A stretch of DNA of 64,000 nucleotides. Origin: Mesobacillus jeotgali (GTDB taxonomy: Bacteria > Bacillota > Bacilli > Bacillales > Cytobacillaceae). The notes beneath the pieces were generated by a model. It saw only the letters and a program-made list of their open reading frames with translations. It searched no databases and was not told where the DNA came from. Below, piece after piece: positions 42,632-50,528 of this stretch (position 1 is its first letter; each line of letters begins with the position of its first letter). The position numbers and the translations under genes were made by a program. The stretch is from contig NZ_CP134494.1 of NCBI RefSeq assembly GCF_031759225.1, positions 1,920,501 through 1,984,500 on the forward strand, in the 5' to 3' direction.

Positions 42632-42958
42632 ATGAACAAACTTAAAGAATTCTATAGGAGTTTCCGATTCAGGTTGTTTAGAATAAAACCGAATAGTGCA
42701 GGCTGGACTTCTTTTGCCCCATTAAAAATTATCCCTGAATATAAAGTGGACATGGAAAAGAGCCAAGTCACGGGAATAGTAAAACATGACGGGGAAATCT
42801 ATTTAACTGTTATCGTGGATATTCATAATAATAAAACAGTAACAAGAGGGAGCCTTAGAAGGATTCGTAAGTACACTCACCCTTTTAAAAAGGAGCATTA
42901 CATAGACATGGTAAAAGGCGAAGCGGAAAGTTTAAGGGAAGATCAAACATTCCGCTAG
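42632..42958 (+). CDS. Hypothetical basic protein
   Basis: 108 residues with AAGGTGG before ATG. Predicted to be a small alpha/beta domain: an N-terminal basic helix (KLKEFYRSFRFRLFRIKP), then strands such as QVTGIVKHDGEIYLTVIVDI, and a C-terminal helix. No family recognised. The end of the gene forms the 5' arm of its own terminator. Confidence 0.5.
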   Translation: MNKLKEFYRSFRFRLFRIKPNSAGWTSFAPLKIIPEYKVDMEKSQVTGIVKHDGEIYLTVIVDIHNNKTVTRGSLRRIRKYTHPFKKEHYIDMVKGEAESLREDQTFR

Positions 42959-42970
42959 TCGCCTTTTTTT
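42913..42970 (+). terminator. Terminator overlapping the end of the basic-protein gene
   Basis: AAAAGGCGA plus AGCGGAA pairs with TTCCGCT plus TCGCCTTTT, followed by a T run. Thus the last codons are part of the stem. Confidence 0.75.
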
Positions 42971-42973
42971 CTT

Positions 42974-42998
42974 AAAAGCCGAACTCGTTTTGGCTTTT
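42974..42998. terminator. Second hairpin, toward the histidine kinase gene
   Basis: AAAAGCC and GGCTTTT, 11-nt loop. In the minus direction it follows the histidine kinase stop at 43009. Confidence 0.6.
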
Positions 42999-43008
42999 AT
43001 TATACAGT

Positions 43009-44472
43009 TTACAAGGTATCTTCAAATTCGGCTGGCTCCTCGTGGCCGAAGGGGTTATCTTTAATTGGCAAAGTAATCATAACGGTTGTTCCTTCATCGA
43101 CGATGCTTGTGAACTCGATTTTGCCGCCATGGTTTTTGATGATTTTCTGGCAAATCATCAAGCCGAGTCCGGTGCCCTTTTCCTTTGTGCTATAAAAGGG
43201 TTCACCTAGTTTGTTCAGCCGGTCTTCCGGAATTCCAGTGCCCTGGTCGATGACCTTTATCGAAGCATGTCCACAATCTTTTGAGATGTCAACGAGAATT
43301 TCTCCTGATTTTGTCATGGCCTCGAGTGAATTCTGTATAAGATTGATTAACACCTGTTTTATTTTATCGGGTTCACACTCCAGGTATAATTCAGGTGTAT
43401 CCGTTTGAATCTTAATGAAGGCATCTGACAGTGTTGCCTGGGGATTAAGCAAATTCACAACGCCATTTACAAGCGAAATCAAATCTACATGAGATAGATT
43501 GGAAGCCTGTGGTTTTGCTAGCACAAGTAAGTCTCCGACAATTGACTCTATGCGGGCCAGCTCATCAAGGATGATTTCGGCATAATCTTCTGCTTCTTCT
43601 GCTGGATGCTCGCTCAAAAGCTGGGTAAAGCCTTTTATAGCAGTCAGCGGATTCCTGATTTCATGAGCAATCCCAGCTGCCATCTGGCCAATCACCGACA
43701 GTTTTTCAGCTACCTGCAGCTGGTCCTCCGTTTTCCTTTGTTCTGTAATATCCTTGATGATGATAAGGGAAACGTCCCTGTTCTTGAAGACTGTCGGAAT
43801 GAGCTGCACCTCAGCCCTCTTCGAATCATTATCTTTTCGGATCAAACTGATTTCAAAGTCGCTGGAGTTTCTTGAATCCAAGCTTTCTTTCAGCAGCTTA
43901 TAATCTTGCGGGTCAATGTAATCATATAAAGATGTACCAATGATTTCATCAAAACTGGTCGCGCCCATCAATTTCTTTCCCTGCACATTAATGTAAGTCC
44001 ATACTCCATTTTTAGTAATGATCCCCATCGTATCCTTGGAATGTTCAAGGAATAACCGATCTCTCCTTTGATGTTCTTTTAATTTCCCCTCTCGATTTAC
44101 ACGCTGGGTAACATTTCTAGAAATAAGTACTAATTCGGACTGAGAAGGACCCCTCGTGCTGCTCGATTCCAGCCAGAGATAATCCCCTTCTTTTCTTCTG
44201 AATCGAAACAAAATCTCTCCAGACTGATAAGAAGAAAAGTACTGTTCCAGCTTATCCTGATCCAATGGATGGCAAAAGCTGAAAATGGATTTTCCATGGA
44301 GCTCGGCCGATGTGTAACCTAAAAGAGTCTCGCAGGATGGGGCCGCATAGGTAAAGGTTCCATCCAGAAAATGACTGGAGAGAAAATCATTTGCGTTGGT
44401 CAGTGCTAAGCTTATATCATGTATTTCGTTTATTTCTGGGGCATAGGCTTGTTGAGTTTCTTCCTTTATCAT
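43009..44472 (-). CDS. Sensor histidine kinase with two PAS domains (KinA-type)
   Basis: 487 residues with GGGAGGC before the ATG. PAS domains at about 28-120 and 140-245 are followed by a HisKA helix with the phosphoacceptor His270 in GIAHEIRNPLTAIKGF, and a HATPase domain with N box (LIQNSLEAM), G1 (VIDQGTGIPEDR) and G2 (GTGLGLMICQKIIKNHGG). There is no membrane segment, so it is cytosolic. No response regulator gene is adjacent. Orphan soluble PAS kinases of this type in Bacillus usually feed the sporulation phosphorelay (KinA, KinE), so this is likely, not certain. Confidence 0.85.
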   Translation of the reverse strand: MIKEETQQAYAPEINEIHDISLALTNANDFLSSHFLDGTFTYAAPSCETLLGYTSAELHGKSIFSFCHPLDQDKLEQYFSSYQSGEILFRFRRKEGDYLWLESSSTRGPSQSELVLISRNVTQRVNREGKLKEHQRRDRLFLEHSKDTMGIITKNGVWTYINVQGKKLMGATSFDEIIGTSLYDYIDPQDYKLLKESLDSRNSSDFEISLIRKDNDSKRAEVQLIPTVFKNRDVSLIIIKDITEQRKTEDQLQVAEKLSVIGQMAAGIAHEIRNPLTAIKGFTQLLSEHPAEEAEDYAEIILDELARIESIVGDLLVLAKPQASNLSHVDLISLVNGVVNLLNPQATLSDAFIKIQTDTPELYLECEPDKIKQVLINLIQNSLEAMTKSGEILVDISKDCGHASIKVIDQGTGIPEDRLNKLGEPFYSTKEKGTGLGLMICQKIIKNHGGKIEFTSIVDEGTTVMITLPIKDNPFGHEEPAEFEDTL

Positions 44473-44665
44473 AAAAAAGCCTCCCTAACTATTAATTCTG
44501 TAAAATATGTATTTGGTATTGAAATCCTCTCTTTATTTTACAAGATGAAAGAGATTTGGAACGAATATTATTGCAAATTTTTAAAAATTAGAACTTTTAT
44601 CCTGTATTATATTCCTAAAACCTTTTTAACGGAGTGTCGTCTATAACTACGAAGGGGGAACGGTT

Positions 44666-45202
44666 GTGGATGAAATAACAGCAGAGATCAACGTAATCGA
44701 GAATGGTGCAGAGGCAATAGATGAAATTATGAATAGATACGGGCAAGAGATTCTGCAGCTCTCGTTTTCTTATGTGAAAAATAAGCAAATCGCTGAAGAT
44801 TTAACTCAGGAGATTTTCGTAAAATGTTATAAATCGCTTCATACATACAGCGGGAAATCGAAGTTCCGCACCTGGCTCTGGAGAATAGCTTCTAATCATT
44901 GCAAGGACTATTTGAAGAGCTGGTATAACAAGAATGTTTTCACGACCGATTATCAGCCTCTCTATGATTCCATCCAGAGTGATAGTGTCGAGCAAACCGT
45001 CATTCAGGATGAAGAAGATGATCAGCTGGCATCAGCGGTCATGGAGCTGCCGGTAAATTATCGGGAAGTGATTTACCTGTTCTATTTTGAAGAGATGTCA
45101 ATCAGGGAAATTTCCCTCGTGACAGAGGTGAAAGAAAATACCATTAAAACCCGTTTGAAACGGGCAAAAGAACTCCTGAAGGAAAGATTGGAGGAAATGT
45201 AA
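44666..45202 (+). CDS. ECF sigma-70 factor
   Basis: 178 residues from GTG 44666 with AAGGGGGAAC upstream. Region 2 covers about 25-90 (LSFSYVKNKQIAEDLTQEIF and SKFRTWLWRIASNHCKDYLK) and region 4 about 120-170 (LPVNYREVIYLFYFEEMSIR and VTEVKENTIKTRLKRAKELL). The stop TAA is followed at once by the ATG of a PadR-type gene, then an FtsW-like gene. Thus a sigma factor, a regulator and a membrane protein form one operon; a classical anti-sigma gene is not evident. Confidence 0.88.
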   Translation: MDEITAEINVIENGAEAIDEIMNRYGQEILQLSFSYVKNKQIAEDLTQEIFVKCYKSLHTYSGKSKFRTWLWRIASNHCKDYLKSWYNKNVFTTDYQPLYDSIQSDSVEQTVIQDEEDDQLASAVMELPVNYREVIYLFYFEEMSIREISLVTEVKENTIKTRLKRAKELLKERLEEM

Positions 45203-45610
45203 ATGGAAAACCGGTTGAGTAAGCTCCGAAAATCCATGGAGAAGTCTACTTTTAAAGAATTAAGTTTTTCAGAAAGAATGAGAAAAGAGATTCATAAACA
45301 AATTAACATGCCAGCTGAGGGTGATGAGGTAATCACATTAGCCATCCTTCAACTGCTTCTTCAAGAAAAAACTGGCTATGAATTGACCGGGCTGCTAAGG
45401 TCCAGAGGCTTCAAAAAGTTTGAGGACAATGAAGGTTCCTTATATACCATTCTCCATATGCTGGAACAAAAACGGTTGATTGCTTCCTGCTGGGATAGTG
45501 AAGGAACAAAATTTTACCAGATCATCGACAAAGGGAGGAAGTATCTTCGTAAGCAGGAGAAAACTTCGGCTGCCGGTCGAATCGTCATGAAAGGATTGCT
45601 GGAGGAGTGA
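45203..45610 (+). CDS. PadR family regulator with N-terminal extension
   Basis: 135 residues starting at ATG 45203, directly after the sigma gene stop. The PadR winged-helix domain is at about 43-118: ITLAILQLLLQEKTGYELTG, LYTILHMLEQKRLIASCWDS and KFYQIIDKGRKYLRKQ. The first 38 residues (SKLRKSMEKSTFKELSFSER and onward) are extra for a PadR protein and resemble the N-termini of small anti-sigma factors. Whether this part binds the sigma factor is only inference. The PadR part should bind DNA, possibly near its own operon. Confidence 0.8.
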   Translation: MENRLSKLRKSMEKSTFKELSFSERMRKEIHKQINMPAEGDEVITLAILQLLLQEKTGYELTGLLRSRGFKKFEDNEGSLYTILHMLEQKRLIASCWDSEGTKFYQIIDKGRKYLRKQEKTSAAGRIVMKGLLEE

Positions 45611-45617
45611 CAGTGCT

Positions 45618-46889
45618 ATGAATAATAGATGGAACCATTTTTTAAGTGAAGTGACGAATCACATCCGCTCTAAGGAAGCGAAGAGATTTGTAGCGTCTGA
45701 GTTGGAATATCATCTCGAGCAGGTGAAGAAGGAATGGATGGGGAAGGGCTTAAGTGAAGCAGAGGCGGAGGAAAAAGCGGTAAACCAAATGGGAAGTCCG
45801 TCCAAGCTTGGACATGAAATGAATAAACTTCATAAACCGAAGATTGACTGGTGGCTGATTGGTTTGCTGGCGATAACGATGGGATTGAGCTTTTTGCCGT
45901 TGGTCACATTGGGTGATGAGTTATCAGATGGTTATTTAGTGATGAAAGCTATTCATGTGTTACTAGGTGTAATGATTGCAGCAGCTATGATGTTTATTGA
46001 TTATCGAAAATATGAAAACAAAGGCTGGGTATTTTATTCAATCGGAGTAGTATTTTTATTTTTATTAATAACGATCCCAAATACAATCATAAATGGAGTC
46101 CCATATTTTATGATTGGCCCGTTCCAGATTGAGAGCTACTATGCACTGCCATTTTTGTTTCTGGGCTGGGCTTCATTTTTCAACAACCCGAAAATCAAGC
46201 TCTGGCAGCACTTCATCTTATTTGCATTACCCCTGCTTTTATTAATGGCTGTACCGAATTTGGTCGTTAGTTTCATTTATATTGTGATGGTATTTGTCAT
46301 GATGTGGTGGAGCAGGATCAGCCGGAAAGCCGCCGCCATAATAACGGTAATATCGGTTTTGGGAGCTGCCTTGTTTGGTATTTTTGCCTGGTCAACTGTA
46401 CAAGTATATCAGTTTGCCAGGATATTAGGCTTCCTCCATCCTGAAAAATATCCGTCCACATGGGGATATACATACCTGAAGCTGAAAGAACGTTTAGCTT
46501 CTGCCGGCTGGTTCGGTTCTGCAGCTAAAAGTGCAGCCTTGCCATTTGAACACACAGATTACGCCTTTGTCAATTTGACTTATCACTACGGTTATTTATT
46601 CGCAATTGGACTTTTCGTGATCCTTTCGCTGTTTGCAGCGAGGATTGTCATGATTTCCTTACAGATCAACTCACGTTTCGGACACCTGTTGCTTGTTGGC
46701 GGGGTTACCTTGTTTCTCGTCCAATTCATCTATAATGTTGGAATGATGGTTGGGCTGCTTCCTTTGACGTCCATGTCATTGCCATTCATTAGTTATGGAT
46801 TTATTCCGATGATATTTAATGTATTTATTATGGGAGTCGTTCTGAGTGTATATCGGAGGAAGGATTTAATTCTTAATAGAACTGTTTGA
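45618..46889 (+). CDS. FtsW/RodA/SpoVE-like membrane protein with permease-prefix N-terminus
   Basis: 423 residues. Residues 1-65 are a soluble domain resembling the permease-prefix domain (RSKEAKRFVASELEYHLEQV and NQMGSPSKLGHEMNKLHKP). Then come about 10 helices with SEDS family motifs: HTDYAFVNLTYHYGYLFAIG near 315 and GLLPLTSMSLPFISYGFIPM near 382. SEDS proteins polymerise peptidoglycan. It is unusual to find one with a prefix domain behind an ECF sigma gene; the HTD and SLPFISYG motifs are kept. Begins 8 bases after the PadR gene. Confidence 0.83.
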   Translation: MNNRWNHFLSEVTNHIRSKEAKRFVASELEYHLEQVKKEWMGKGLSEAEAEEKAVNQMGSPSKLGHEMNKLHKPKIDWWLIGLLAITMGLSFLPLVTLGDELSDGYLVMKAIHVLLGVMIAAAMMFIDYRKYENKGWVFYSIGVVFLFLLITIPNTIINGVPYFMIGPFQIESYYALPFLFLGWASFFNNPKIKLWQHFILFALPLLLLMAVPNLVVSFIYIVMVFVMMWWSRISRKAAAIITVISVLGAALFGIFAWSTVQVYQFARILGFLHPEKYPSTWGYTYLKLKERLASAGWFGSAAKSAALPFEHTDYAFVNLTYHYGYLFAIGLFVILSLFAARIVMISLQINSRFGHLLLVGGVTLFLVQFIYNVGMMVGLLPLTSMSLPFISYGFIPMIFNVFIMGVVLSVYRRKDLILNRTV

Positions 46890-46894
46890 TAATG

Positions 46895-46931
46895 GGGGAG
46901 GAGCGTATTCTATATGGTTCCTCTCTTTTTT
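46895..46931 (+). terminator. Terminator of the ECF-PadR-SEDS operon
   Basis: GGGAGGA pairs with TCCTCTC (one G-T) over a 16-nt loop, followed by TTTTTTG. Confidence 0.6.
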
Positions 46932-47219
46932 GTGGGGTCGGGGTTTCATTGGTGACCAATTTTTTCGTTTCCTTATTATTTAGGTCACCAATAGGGCTCA
47001 TTGGTGCCCTATTTTCTCGAAAACTGGAAATTTAGGTCACCAATAGGGCTCATTGGTGCCCTATTTTCTCGAAAAATGGAAATTTAGGTGACCAATAGTG
47101 CTCATTGGTGCCCTGTTTTATCAAAAACTGGAAATTTGGGTCTCCAATAGCGTTTATTGGTGCCTTGTTTTCTCAAAATCTGGATATTCAGGTCACCAAT
47201 AGAGCTTCTTGTCATCCGT
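46930..47219. repeat. Intergenic tandem array, 52-bp unit with CACCAAT...ATTGGTG dyad
   Basis: Units beginning AGGTCACC start at 46982, 47034, 47086, 47138 and 47190, all exactly 52 bp apart, and a degenerate in-phase unit at 46930. Each of the full units has CACCAAT and ATTGGTG (or near forms) about 14 bases apart, then CCC, a T-rich tail and CTGGAAATTT. The second unit differs from the first at a single base, so duplication was recent. Confidence 0.92.
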
Positions 47220-47330
47220 TTTACAGCTATTCTCTTAATTTATGTCGCTAATGGTCAATATTAAAATGCTCTTGTCCATCTTCTTCTGTTTTTAAAAAGA
47301 TTAATAATTATATATTTACTAAATTATTCA

Positions 47331-47352
47331 TTTAGTGTAAAATTACACTAAA
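47331..47352. promoter_or_regulatory. Palindromic operator candidate (shared site, copy 2)
   Basis: TTTAGTGTAA-AA-TTACACTAAA is a 10-bp perfect dyad with a 2-base centre, 28 bases before the start of the PstS-like gene. Its inner part, TAGTGTAA-N2-TTACACTA, is the same as at 31767-31784. Confidence 0.75.
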
Positions 47353-47379
47353 TAATAATGGGTCTTGGGGGTCTTTGGC

Positions 47380-48852
47380 ATGAAAAAGGATATTGGGTTT
47401 TTAGCGATTTACTTAATGCTTGTTCCTCTTTTTCTATCTTTTTTGGGGTTTGCGGTTTTGCCGATTGAGAAGTTCGGTCCGCTGGTAATGTTAGTCATAA
47501 TCTCTTTAGTGGCACTGGTTATAGGGTTTCGTTACGGTAAAAGACCGCAGGCGGCCTCATTTTATAGCAGGTACCTACCTGTATATATACCGCTGCTTTT
47601 GACGGTGCTACTTGCTGCGATAGGGATGATTATTTCCAAAGGATTTTTCGGTCATCAGGTTTGGGGAATATTCGTATTCGCGCTGTTCCCGTTTTTACCC
47701 AATTCCTTTATTTCAGCACTGATGGGGGAATTCATTCACGCATTTGCTGTTCCTTTTGCTTATTATTTATTCTTTTTGATTGGTTTCATTGTGTCTGAAC
47801 GGAGAAGCAAGACGAAAGTGATCATCAGAAAAAGGAATCTATTCGCGGGAATGGGTGTCATAATCCTGCTATTGGCTGTGATGGGTACAATCTATATTGA
47901 ACGGAGCAAGCATATCCTTCCGCCGTCCTATGGGTTTGATTATGGCAATGGCTTCTCGAGCGTTGACCTTGAACCGTATTATGTGACGAATCCAAATAAT
48001 AAATTGCCTAAGCTGGAAGGCCCGGCGAGTTTTAGTGTGGATACTCAAAGTGAAATGCCGATTTTGGATGGAGCGGAAGCTGCTTATCCAGTTTATGCGG
48101 CATTTGCGAATGCGACATACCAGGATATCAGAAACAAAAACGCGCTGCCGACTGGTGAAGAGATTGTTAGTTTTACGAACACAATTTATGCCTTTGAAAG
48201 ACTGGTGTCAGGAGAGGTGGATATATTTTTTGGCGCCCAGCCTTCTGCTTCGCAACAAAGCCTGGCAGAAAGCAAGGGTAAGGAGCTCGTGCTAACTCCA
48301 ATTGGAAAAGAAGCATTTGTTTTTTTTGTAAATAAGAAAAATCCTGTCGAAAACCTGACTTCAGAAGAACTAAAATCAATTTACTCAGGTAAAATCACCA
48401 ATTGGAATAAAGTGGGCGGGGAGAATAATAAGATTATCGCTTTCCAGCGGCCGGCAGACTCCGGAAGTCAAACGATCATGGAAAAATTCATGGGAAATAC
48501 ACCATTGATGCCGGCGCTGAAAGAAGAAGTGGCCGGAATGGGTGATTTGATGGAGGAGGTTGCCAGTTACCGCAACTACAATAACTCACTCGGCTACTCA
48601 TTCCGCTTTTTCACAACCGGCATGAATCCAAATGAAAAAATCAAGTTAGTCTCACTGGATGGAATTGAGCCAACACCTGAAAATATCGCGTCCGAAAAAT
48701 ATCCTTACGTAGTCAACCTATATGCCATCACCGTGAAGGATAATCCGAAAAAATCGGTGCAGCCTATGCTTGAATGGATGCAGGGGACTCAGGGCCAAAA
48801 GCTGGTTGAGGAAATTGGATATATTCCATTGGAAGGGCAAGGCAATAAGTGA
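47380..48852 (+). CDS. Membrane protein with PstS-like extracytoplasmic domain
   Basis: ATG 47380 follows GGGGG; 490 residues. Five predicted membrane helices cover about 1-175. The remainder (about 195-490) is a periplasmic-binding-protein fold of PstS type: YPVYAAFANATYQ, SGEVDIFFGAQPSASQQSLA, YSGKITNWNKVGGENNKIIA, RPADSGSQTIMEKFMG and VNLYAITVKDNPKK. The GRPADSGSQ stretch matches the phosphate-contacting Ser/Gly loop of PstS. No PstC/A/B transport genes follow. Fusion to a membrane domain suggests a sensor or a tethered binding protein. Confidence 0.8.
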   Translation: MKKDIGFLAIYLMLVPLFLSFLGFAVLPIEKFGPLVMLVIISLVALVIGFRYGKRPQAASFYSRYLPVYIPLLLTVLLAAIGMIISKGFFGHQVWGIFVFALFPFLPNSFISALMGEFIHAFAVPFAYYLFFLIGFIVSERRSKTKVIIRKRNLFAGMGVIILLLAVMGTIYIERSKHILPPSYGFDYGNGFSSVDLEPYYVTNPNNKLPKLEGPASFSVDTQSEMPILDGAEAAYPVYAAFANATYQDIRNKNALPTGEEIVSFTNTIYAFERLVSGEVDIFFGAQPSASQQSLAESKGKELVLTPIGKEAFVFFVNKKNPVENLTSEELKSIYSGKITNWNKVGGENNKIIAFQRPADSGSQTIMEKFMGNTPLMPALKEEVAGMGDLMEEVASYRNYNNSLGYSFRFFTTGMNPNEKIKLVSLDGIEPTPENIASEKYPYVVNLYAITVKDNPKKSVQPMLEWMQGTQGQKLVEEIGYIPLEGQGNK

Positions 48853-48861
48853 ACTGGAAAC

Positions 48862-48965
48862 ATTGCCCGAAATAGTGCCCAGAAGGTGAAAACGGTAAAA
48901 GCAGGGGCGCTGCATTGCCCGAAAAAGTGCTTAACGGGTGAAAACGGTAAAAGCAGATTGCTAGA
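48862..48965. repeat. Two-unit intergenic 52-bp repeat with ATTGCCCGA core
   Basis: ATTGCCCGA begins at 48862 and again at 48914, 52 bp apart; GGTGAAAACGGTAAAAGCAG is shared by both units at the same phase. It lies between convergent genes. Confidence 0.85.
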
Positions 48966-49021
48966 TTAGTGAAATCATTGGGCTGCCAAGTCAGAACCTT
49001 AGCCTTTCTGAACATAAAAAT

Positions 49022-49057
49022 GGGATGGTTCTGTTTTTACAGATTCCATCCCTTTTT
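49022..49057. terminator. Bidirectional terminator
   Basis: GGGATGG pairs with CCATCCC, extended by TCTG/CAGA, followed by T residues. It serves both convergent genes. Confidence 0.8.
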
Positions 49058-49064
49058 GTATTGA

Positions 49065-49856
49065 TCATTCACCATCAAGCATTCTGAAGACTCCGCCGAG
49101 GACGCTGCCTTCGCCTTTGTTCTGCCCTCCACCTTGTGGAGCGGCGGCAAATACTCTGCTGGCAAGGCGGCTGAATGGAAGTGATTGGATCCAAACAGTA
49201 CCTGGTCCTCTAAGCGTTGCGAAGAATAGTCCTTCACCGCCAAATAGTGCTGTTTTGATTCCTTTTACCATTTCGATGTCATAATTCACATCGCTCGTCA
49301 TGGCAACAAGGCAGCCTGTGTCGACTTTGATGACTTCTCCTGGCTGAAGTTCTCTTCTATGTATCGTTCCGCCTGCGTGGACAAATGCCATTCCGTCTCC
49401 TTCAAGCTTCTGCATGATGAAGCCTTCTCCCCCGAAGAATCCTGCTCCAAGCTTCCTCTGAAATTCAACCCCGACAGAGACGCCTTTGGCTGCAGCGAGG
49501 AAAGCGTCTTTTTGGCAGATAATCTTGCCGCCATTCTGGCTTAAATCCATTGGAATGATTTTACCAGGGTAAGGTGAGGCGAAGGATACATGCTTCTTAT
49601 CATGGCCAGTGTTCGTGAATGTGGTCATGAATAGGCTCTCTCCCGTCAATAACCTTTTTCCAGCTCCAAACAGCTTGCCAACCAAACCGCCACCGCTTCC
49701 GGATCCATCGCCAAAAATGGTCTCCATTTCGATTTGCTGATCCATCATCATCAAACTGCCAGCTTCAGCAACAACCGTTTCATTCGGATCCAGCTCAACC
49801 TCAACAAACTGCATGTCATCGCCATAAATTTTATAATCAATTTCGTGGTTTCTCAT
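49065..49856 (-). CDS. TIGR00266/AIM24 family protein
   Basis: 263 residues. Beta-rich protein with the family's repeated Gly/hydrophobic segments: GSLMMMDQQIEMETIFGDG, KIICQKDAFLAAAKGVSVGV, GEGFIMQKLEGDGMAFVHAG, and GEGLFFATLRGPGTVWIQSL. No catalytic residues are known for this family; the fold is a double-stranded beta barrel. TAGGAGGG precedes ATG. It is a stand-alone gene at the edge of the bacteriocin cluster, with no evident link to it. Confidence 0.87.
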   Translation of the reverse strand: MRNHEIDYKIYGDDMQFVEVELDPNETVVAEAGSLMMMDQQIEMETIFGDGSGSGGGLVGKLFGAGKRLLTGESLFMTTFTNTGHDKKHVSFASPYPGKIIPMDLSQNGGKIICQKDAFLAAAKGVSVGVEFQRKLGAGFFGGEGFIMQKLEGDGMAFVHAGGTIHRRELQPGEVIKVDTGCLVAMTSDVNYDIEMVKGIKTALFGGEGLFFATLRGPGTVWIQSLPFSRLASRVFAAAPQGGGQNKGEGSVLGGVFRMLDGE

Positions 49857-50206
49857 GACTTTCCCTCCTAAACAATTGACATTACATGTTCATTGTACAA
49901 CGTTGCGATGAAGGTTGGAATATTTTTAAAAGCATCAGTTGAGTATTTCAATTTTCGATGGTGTTGCTTTATACCCTGGGACTGCTTGTAAGGAATGTAA
50001 GTTTCAACGATTTTTACTTATATAGAACTCTCCCCACCTAAAATAGGCTTTTGCATATGTGACAATGGCCCTTCCGTTTACATAAATTGATGAAGAGTAT
50101 TCTTATTAATTTCGTTTGTACTATGTATACAGGAATATATCCGATATTGCTCGACGTTGCTACTTGTTTTTGGTGCCCTGATTTTACGAGGAGGTAAAGA
50201 ATATTG

Positions 50207-50476
50207 ATGAATAATTTTCAGAATGAACTGCAAATGCTGAATGTCGGTGATTTCCAGGCAACTCAGCCGGTAACCTGGGATCAGAATCAGTACCATTCCG
50301 GTGATGAGCGTTTTCTAGGCGTAGGGTTGGGCGGTTTTGGCGGTTGTTTCGGATTTTCTTGCTTCTTTAGCTGCTTTAGCTGCGGAGGTTGTTTCCGCTG
50401 TGGTGGATGTTTCCGCTGCGGAGGCTGTGGACGTTGCGGCCGTTGCGGAGGTTGTGGCCGCTGCCATCGAGGTTAA
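50207..50476 (+). CDS. Heterocycloanthracin/sonorensin-family bacteriocin precursor
   Basis: 89 residues from ATG 50207 (TTG 50204 is also possible; GAGGAGG at 50188). The leader MNNFQNELQMLNVGDFQ then ATQPVTWDQNQY matches the heterocycloanthracin leader. The core from about residue 38 is almost only Gly, Cys, Phe, Arg and Ser, with 13 Cys mostly spaced as C-x-x-C: CGGCFRCGGCFRCGGCGRC and so on, ending CGRCHRG. Cys and Ser would be cyclised to thiazoles and oxazoles by the downstream enzymes. A terminator follows the gene, and a group II intron lies just after it. Confidence 0.88.
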   Translation: MNNFQNELQMLNVGDFQATQPVTWDQNQYHSGDERFLGVGLGGFGGCFGFSCFFSCFSCGGCFRCGGCFRCGGCGRCGRCGGCGRCHRG

Positions 50477-50495
50477 GTTAGACAAACCAGGATTT

Positions 50496-50527
50496 AGCCC
50501 TTGCGAATTTTCGCGGGGGCTTTGTTC
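50496..50527 (+). terminator. Terminator of the bacteriocin precursor gene, intron target
   Basis: AGCCCTTGCGAA (50496-50507) pairs with TTCGCGGGGGCT (50510-50521) over a tight loop, followed by TTGTTCT. The group II intron begins at 50529, seven bases after the stem. Confidence 0.88.
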
Positions 50528-50528
50528 T

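Noticed and set aside
46930..47219. CRISPR array
   Set aside because: The repeats are contiguous and degenerate, have no unique spacers, and no cas gene is in the window.
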